A stretch of 8,506 nt of DNA from the NCBI GenBank assembly GCA_902489955.1, contig CABUBY010000073.1:1-8506 (forward strand), given 5' to 3'. This document shows, piece after piece, positions 4,821-8,506 of this stretch. Position numbers and translations under genes: made by a program. This DNA comes from an uncultured Collinsella sp. (GTDB lineage Bacteria; Actinomycetota; Coriobacteriia; Coriobacteriales; Coriobacteriaceae). The stretch's first letter is position 1, and every line of letters starts with the position of its first letter. The notes below the pieces were generated by a model. The model was not told where the DNA came from. It worked only from the letters and a program-made list of their open reading frames with translations, and did no database searches.

Positions 4821-7130
4821 ATGGCATTGACCCCCAACGAGGCATATGCGGCCAAGCAGCCGTTTGTGGACAAGGAGACACTCGAGCATATCGTCGAGCA
4901 GTTCCCCACGCCGTTTCATCTATACGACGAGGCGGGCATCCGCCGCAACATGCAAGAAGTGCGCGACGCCTTTGCATGGAACCCGGGCTTTAAGGAATAC
5001 TTTGCCGTCAAGGCCAACCCCAACCCGGCACTCATCTCCATTCTCAACGAATACGGCTGCGGTTGCGATTGCTCGAGCTATACCGAGCTCATGATTGCCC
5101 GCTCGCTGGGCATCACCGGCCACGACATCATGTTCTCGTCCAACGACACGCCGGCGGCGGACTTTGAGCTCGCCGACAAGCTGGGTGCCATCGTCAACTT
5201 TGACGACATCAGCCACATCGAGTTCTTTAAGCGCGTCGCGGGCCCCATCCCCAAGACGGTCAGCTGCCGCTTCAATCCGGGCGGCCTGTTCCAGCTCTCT
5301 AACGGCATCATGGATAACCCCAGCGACTCCAAGTACGGCATGACCACCGAGCAGCTCTTTGAGGCTTTTCGCATGCTCAAGGCCAAGGGCGCCGAGAAAT
5401 TTGGCATCCATGCCTTCCTTGCCAGTAACACCGTCACTAACGACTACTACCCCAAGCTCGCACGCATCCTTTTTGAGCTTGCCGTGCGCCTGGAGCGCGA
5501 GACCGGCGCACATGTCGCCTTTATCAATCTGTCCGGCGGTGTGGGTATCCCCTACCTGCCCGAGCAGCAGGCCAACGACATTCACGCCATCGGCGAGGGA
5601 GTGCACGCGGCATACGACGAGATCCTGGTTCCTGCCGGCATGGGCGATGTGGCCATCTGCACCGAGATGGGCCACTTTATGATGGGCCCCTACGGCTGCC
5701 TGGTCACCAAGGCCATCCACGAGAAGCAGATCTACAAGGACTATATCGGCGTGGACGCAAGCGCCGTCGACCTCATTCGTCCCGCTATGTATGGTGCCTA
5801 CCACCACATTACGGTGATGGGACAGCCGGGTGGCCCTGACAAGACCGCAGCACCGGTCACGAACACGTATGACATCACGGGCAACTTGTGCGAGAACAAC
5901 GATAAGTTCGCTATCGACCGCGAGCTTCCGCAGATCGACATGAGTGATGTACTCGTGATCCACGATACCGGCGCGCATGGCTACTCCATGGGCTACAACT
6001 ACAACGGGCGGCTGCGCTCCGCCGAGGTCCTACTGCGCCCCGATGGCTCGGCCGACCTCATCCGCCGTGCCGAGCGCCCGGGCGATTACTTTGCCACGCT
6101 CGACGTGCTGCCGAGCGGCCGAGAGCTGCTGGCCAAGTCGCGCGCCGAAAGTGCCCGCCGTCGCGCCGAAGACGAGCGCCTGGCAGTCGCAGCTCAATGG
6201 AACAAACGCATCCAGATCGCGGAGGCGAAGGAGAAGAACATGGACATCCGCAATCTCGAGGGCTCAATCGTCGCCCTGGTTACGCCGTTTAAAAAGGACG
6301 GCAGTGTCGACTTTGACGCGCTCGAGCGCCTTATCGATTTCCACTTGCAAAATGGCACCGACGCCATTCTCACCCTGGGCACCACCGGCGAGAGCGCCAC
6401 GATGACCGATGACGAGGACAACTCCGTCGTCGCCGCCGTGGTCAAGCATGTTGCAGGACGCGTCCCCGTCATCGCCGGCTCGGGCTCCAACTCCACGCAG
6501 ACCATGCTCACCAAGTCGCTTACTTACCAGGGCTTGGGAGCCGACGGCCTGCTGCTCATTACCCCCTACTACAACAAGTCCAACGAAGAGGGTATCTATC
6601 AGCACTTTAAGACCGTCGCCGATGCCGTTGACATCCCCTGCATCCTGTACAACATCCCCGGCCGCTGCGGCTGCGGTATCAGCGAGCGCAACGTAGAGCG
6701 CCTAGCCGCGCACCCCAACATCATGGGCATCAAGGAGGCCTCGGGCAACGTCGCCTACGCGGCCAAGATCGCCCACCTGCTGTCCGATGACTTCCGCATG
6801 TACTCGGGCGAGGATGCACTCACAGTGCCGCTCATGAGCCTGGGCGCTTCGGGCACCATCAGCGTGTGGGCCGACGTTCAGCCGCAGCTCGTACATGACA
6901 TGTGCCGCGCCTATTTGGACGGTGACGTGGCACGTGCCCGCGATATCCAGATTGCCGGCCAGCCGCTCATCAATGCCCTCTTTAGCGAGGTCAACCCCAT
7001 CCCCGTCAAAGAGGCGCTCGCTCAGATGGGTATGATCGAGGCAAACTACCGCATGCCGCTGTGCCCCATGGCAGACGACACGCGCTCCGCACTTACCGAT
7101 GCTCTGAAGGGAGCTGGTCTGCTTGATTAA
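4821..7130 (+). CDS. lysA-dapA: Diaminopimelate decarboxylase fused in frame to dihydrodipicolinate synthase (LysA-DapA)
   Basis: One uninterrupted 769-codon frame. Residues 1 to about 428 are a PLP-dependent fold-III decarboxylase making L-lysine and CO2 from meso-DAP. Evidence is FHLYD (32-36), EYFAVKANP with the PLP lysine Lys64, SGGVG (238-242), RPAMYGAYHH (320-329), the active-site Cys-Glu of CENNDKFA (357-358), and GAHGYSMGYNYN (384-395). Motifs are divergent: HAFLASN at 197-203 replaces the usual HIGSQ, EMGH (282-285) replaces EPGR, and GAH replaces GAY. Residues about 429-473 are a charged, Ala/Arg/Glu-rich, probably helical linker. Residues 474-769 are a complete DapA (see next entry). 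There is no stop between the two, so a fusion protein is encoded, yet a perfect internal ribosome site also exists. The ATG at 4821 has only a weak AGG 10 nt upstream, as fits riboswitch-controlled translation. An unrelated amino-acid decarboxylase of the same fold is possible but the operon argues for LysA. Confidence 0.88.
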   Translation: MALTPNEAYAAKQPFVDKETLEHIVEQFPTPFHLYDEAGIRRNMQEVRDAFAWNPGFKEYFAVKANPNPALISILNEYGCGCDCSSYTELMIARSLGITGHDIMFSSNDTPAADFELADKLGAIVNFDDISHIEFFKRVAGPIPKTVSCRFNPGGLFQLSNGIMDNPSDSKYGMTTEQLFEAFRMLKAKGAEKFGIHAFLASNTVTNDYYPKLARILFELAVRLERETGAHVAFINLSGGVGIPYLPEQQANDIHAIGEGVHAAYDEILVPAGMGDVAICTEMGHFMMGPYGCLVTKAIHEKQIYKDYIGVDASAVDLIRPAMYGAYHHITVMGQPGGPDKTAAPVTNTYDITGNLCENNDKFAIDRELPQIDMSDVLVIHDTGAHGYSMGYNYNGRLRSAEVLLRPDGSADLIRRAERPGDYFATLDVLPSGRELLAKSRAESARRRAEDERLAVAAQWNKRIQIAEAKEKNMDIRNLEGSIVALVTPFKKDGSVDFDALERLIDFHLQNGTDAILTLGTTGESATMTDDEDNSVVAAVVKHVAGRVPVIAGSGSNSTQTMLTKSLTYQGLGADGLLLITPYYNKSNEEGIYQHFKTVADAVDIPCILYNIPGRCGCGISERNVERLAAHPNIMGIKEASGNVAYAAKIAHLLSDDFRMYSGEDALTVPLMSLGASGTISVWADVQPQLVHDMCRAYLDGDVARARDIQIAGQPLINALFSEVNPIPVKEALAQMGMIEANYRMPLCPMADDTRSALTDALKGAGLLD
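6221..6239 (+). promoter_or_regulatory. Internal ribosome binding site inside lysA-dapA
   Basis: GGAGGCGAAGGAG followed by AAGAAC and ATG. AAGGAG at 6228-6233 is a consensus Shine-Dalgarno at 6 nt from the ATG at 6240, better than the site in front of lysA itself. It lies at the 3' end of the linker codons (residues Ala-Glu-Ala-Lys-Glu-Lys-Asn). Lys/Glu codons can mimic such a site by chance, but the exact spacing and the position at the first residue of a complete DapA make it likely to be functional. Confidence 0.7.
6240..7130 (+). CDS. dapA: 4-hydroxy-tetrahydrodipicolinate synthase (DapA), internal start within the fused frame
   Basis: The 296-residue segment has the full normal length of DapA, a TIM-barrel class I aldolase that condenses pyruvate with aspartate semialdehyde at the first committed step of DAP and lysine synthesis. 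Key motifs, numbered from its own Met: LVTPFKKDGSVD (13-24), GTTGE (47-51) with the two threonines of the proton relay, PYYNK with Tyr111, YNIPGR (137-142) with Tyr137 and Arg142, GIKEASG (163-169) with Schiff-base Lys165, and NPIPVKEAL near the C-terminus. All catalytic residues expected from the E. coli enzyme are present. The ATG at 6240 is preceded by AAGGAG with 6-nt spacing, so it may be made as a separate protein as well as, or instead of, the LysA fusion. The stop overlaps the dapB start. Confidence 0.9.
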   Translation: MDIRNLEGSIVALVTPFKKDGSVDFDALERLIDFHLQNGTDAILTLGTTGESATMTDDEDNSVVAAVVKHVAGRVPVIAGSGSNSTQTMLTKSLTYQGLGADGLLLITPYYNKSNEEGIYQHFKTVADAVDIPCILYNIPGRCGCGISERNVERLAAHPNIMGIKEASGNVAYAAKIAHLLSDDFRMYSGEDALTVPLMSLGASGTISVWADVQPQLVHDMCRAYLDGDVARARDIQIAGQPLINALFSEVNPIPVKEALAQMGMIEANYRMPLCPMADDTRSALTDALKGAGLLD

Positions 7131-7863
7131 GACCGTCATTATGGGAACGGGCCGCATGGGCTCGCTCATCCGCACTACCGCCGAGGGCATTGTCGACGCC
7201 GCCGGTCAGCCCGTTTTTGATATCGTGGCCCAGATTGGCTTCGATTTGAGCGAACTCGAGAACGCACCGGCTGCCGATGTGATTATCGACTTCTCGAACG
7301 TCGTGACCTTCGATGCCGTCGTCGCCTATGTCGAGCGCACGGGCGCCGCACTCGTTTCCGGCACCACGGGCTATTCACCTGAGCAGATGGACCGCCTGCG
7401 TGAGCTGGGCCAGAACACCCGCGTTATGCACTCGGGCAATTACTCCATCGGCATCGCAGCCCTGCGTCATCTAGTGGCCCAGGCCACACGCGAGCTGCCC
7501 GGCTTTGACTGCGAGATCGTCGAGACGCACCACAACCAAAAGGTCGACGCCCCGAGCGGCACCGCCAAGCTACTGCTCGACGCCGTCGTCGAAGCTGAAC
7601 CTGAGGCAGGCTACCACCCCGTCTATGGCCGCGAGGGCATGTGCGGCGCGCGTGGCCCCAAGGAGATCGGAATGCACTCGCTGCGCGGCGGCACCGTAGC
7701 TGGCGTACACGAGGTGGGTTTCTTTGGCCAGGACGAGGAAGTCACGCTCACCCACCGCGCCACGAGCCGTCAGATCTTTGTCAACGGCGCCCTGGCAGCC
7801 GCGCAGAAGCTCGTCGTCCGCGAACCCGGCTTCTATACGTTCGACCAGGTCATGTTTGCCTAA
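7123..7863 (+). CDS. dapB: 4-hydroxy-tetrahydrodipicolinate reductase (DapB)
   Basis: A 246-residue NAD(P)H-dependent reductase, at the short end for the family (commonly 240-270). The N-terminal Rossmann motif is VIMGTGRMGS, and IIDFSN and SGTTGYS follow. The catalytic signature ETHHNQKVDAPSGTA contains His136, His137 and Lys140. The C-terminal part has GREGMCGARGPKEIGMHSLRGG and GEHEV-like GVHEVGFFG, then THRA..R..F..GAL. The start is TTG at 7123: the first ATG (7141) falls within the first beta strand and would remove it, and AAGGGAG (7107-7113) lies 9 nt upstream of the TTG. The start overlaps the dapA stop by 8 nt, indicating translational coupling. The enzyme reduces the DapA product to tetrahydrodipicolinate, the substrate of the next gene product. 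Confidence 0.93.
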   Translation: MIKTVIMGTGRMGSLIRTTAEGIVDAAGQPVFDIVAQIGFDLSELENAPAADVIIDFSNVVTFDAVVAYVERTGAALVSGTTGYSPEQMDRLRELGQNTRVMHSGNYSIGIAALRHLVAQATRELPGFDCEIVETHHNQKVDAPSGTAKLLLDAVVEAEPEAGYHPVYGREGMCGARGPKEIGMHSLRGGTVAGVHEVGFFGQDEEVTLTHRATSRQIFVNGALAAAQKLVVREPGFYTFDQVMFA

Positions 7864-7902
7864 CCAGGTATCAACCGAATCCACCCAAAGGAGAGATAGC
7901 AA

Positions 7903-8506
7903 ATGAGCAACGCAGCCGAGATGGATGCACAGGAGATTATCAACTACATCGCCACCGCGCCCAAAAAGACGCCCGTCAAGCTGTACGTGCGCGAGAAGCC
8001 GGGCATGAAGGTTGCCTGGGGCGACGCACATGTCTACGGCGGCCGTCGTGGCAAGACCGTCTTTTGCGACTGGGATGAGCTTAAGGCCATCCTGGACGCC
8101 AACGCCGACTCCATCGATTACTACGACGTTGAAAACGATTGCCGCAACTCCGCCGTGCCCATGCTCGACCTTAAGGGCATCAACGCCCGCATCGAGCCGG
8201 GCGCGATCATCCGCGACCGCGTCGAGATTGGCGACCGTGCCGTCATCATGATGGGCGCCATCATCAACATCGGCTCCGTTATCGGCGAGGGTTCCATGAT
8301 CGATATGGGCGCCGTGCTGGGCGGTCGCGCCACCGTGGGTAAGAACTGCCACATCGGCGCCGGCACCGTGTTGGCGGGCGTCGTGGAGCCCGCCAGCGCC
8401 ACGCCCGTCATCGTCGAGGACGATGTCATGATCGGCGCCAACGCCGTGGTCTTGGAGGGCGTGCGCGTGGGCAAGGGCGCCGTCGTGGCTGCCGGTGCCG
8501 TGTGCG
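7903..8506 (+). CDS. dapH: Tetrahydrodipicolinate N-acetyltransferase (DapH), 3' end outside window
   Basis: The frame starts at ATG 7903 with AAAGGAG (7887-7893) 9 nt upstream and remains open to the last base, giving 201 complete codons of a protein usually about 235-240 long. The N-terminal domain has EIINYIATAPKKTPVKLYV. VENDCRNSAVPMLDL and RIEPGAIIRDRVEIG follow, and then left-handed beta-helix hexapeptide repeats (VIMMGAIINIGSVIGEG, GRATVGKNCHIGAGTVLAG, VIGANAVVLEGVRVGKGAVV-like). These match DapH of Bacillus rather than the succinyltransferase DapD. It transfers acetyl from acetyl-CoA to tetrahydrodipicolinate, placing the organism on the acetylase branch of DAP synthesis. It follows dapB by 39 nt with no terminator between. 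Some databases label this family dapD. Confidence 0.92.
   Translation, partial: MSNAAEMDAQEIINYIATAPKKTPVKLYVREKPGMKVAWGDAHVYGGRRGKTVFCDWDELKAILDANADSIDYYDVENDCRNSAVPMLDLKGINARIEPGAIIRDRVEIGDRAVIMMGAIINIGSVIGEGSMIDMGAVLGGRATVGKNCHIGAGTVLAGVVEPASATPVIVEDDVMIGANAVVLEGVRVGKGAVVAAGAVC

Noticed and set aside
4591..4993. Short plus-strand frames covering the lysA leader
   Set aside because: This region is explained by the lysine aptamer and its expression platform, and the frames run over the start of lysA in another phase.
4920..5978. Long minus-strand open frame of 352 codons opposite lysA
   Set aside because: It mirrors the codon bias of lysA on the opposite strand, has no recognisable domain, and the plus frame is clearly an enzyme with conserved motifs.
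7570..8352. Minus-strand open frame of 260 codons opposite dapB and dapH
   Set aside because: Composition is rich in Asp, Gly, His and Val as expected for the antisense of GC-rich codons; dapB and dapH are unambiguous on the plus strand.

Overview
The window is GC-rich and tightly packed. It reads as chromosomal housekeeping DNA from an anaerobic actinobacterium. Collinsella or a close Coriobacteriia relative is my best guess, from the acetylase-type DAP enzymes, the divergent decarboxylase, the lysozyme-like domain that closes the first protein, and codon use. This is an inference from family resemblance, not a database match. I see no transposase, integrase, CRISPR array, tRNA or rRNA.

Layout. 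(1) Positions 1-350 hold the 3' end of a plus-strand gene for a lysozyme-like cell-wall hydrolase. A perfect GC-rich hairpin terminator (361-389) separates it from a convergent minus-strand block. (2) Read in the minus direction, 2764 down to 388 is a probable three-gene operon: a membrane-anchored FxLYD-domain protein, a small XRE-like helix-turn-helix protein, and a membrane-tethered Ser/Thr protein kinase. The FxLYD leader can fold into a 14-bp stem that buries its ribosome binding site. (3) Positions 4442 down to 2929 (minus) hold an M20 amidohydrolase, a candidate N-acetyl-diaminopimelate deacetylase, followed 2 nt later by a small polytopic membrane protein. (4) Positions 4553-8506 (plus) hold a lysine-riboswitch-controlled lysine/DAP operon: lysA joined in frame to dapA, then dapB (TTG start, overlapping dapA), then dapH, which runs off the window.

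How it works together. DapA condenses aspartate semialdehyde with pyruvate, DapB reduces the product, and DapH acetylates tetrahydrodipicolinate. An aminotransferase not seen here would follow. The divergent M20 enzyme would then deacetylate, DapF (not seen) would epimerise, and LysA would make lysine. The meso-DAP made on the way also feeds peptidoglycan. The L-box just upstream of lysA explains feedback by lysine.

The most notable points are the uninterrupted LysA-DapA reading frame with a perfect internal Shine-Dalgarno and ATG, the unusual active-site motifs of this LysA, the sequestered ribosome binding site of the FxLYD gene, and interleaved divergent promoter-like motifs between the two DAP-related transcription units.
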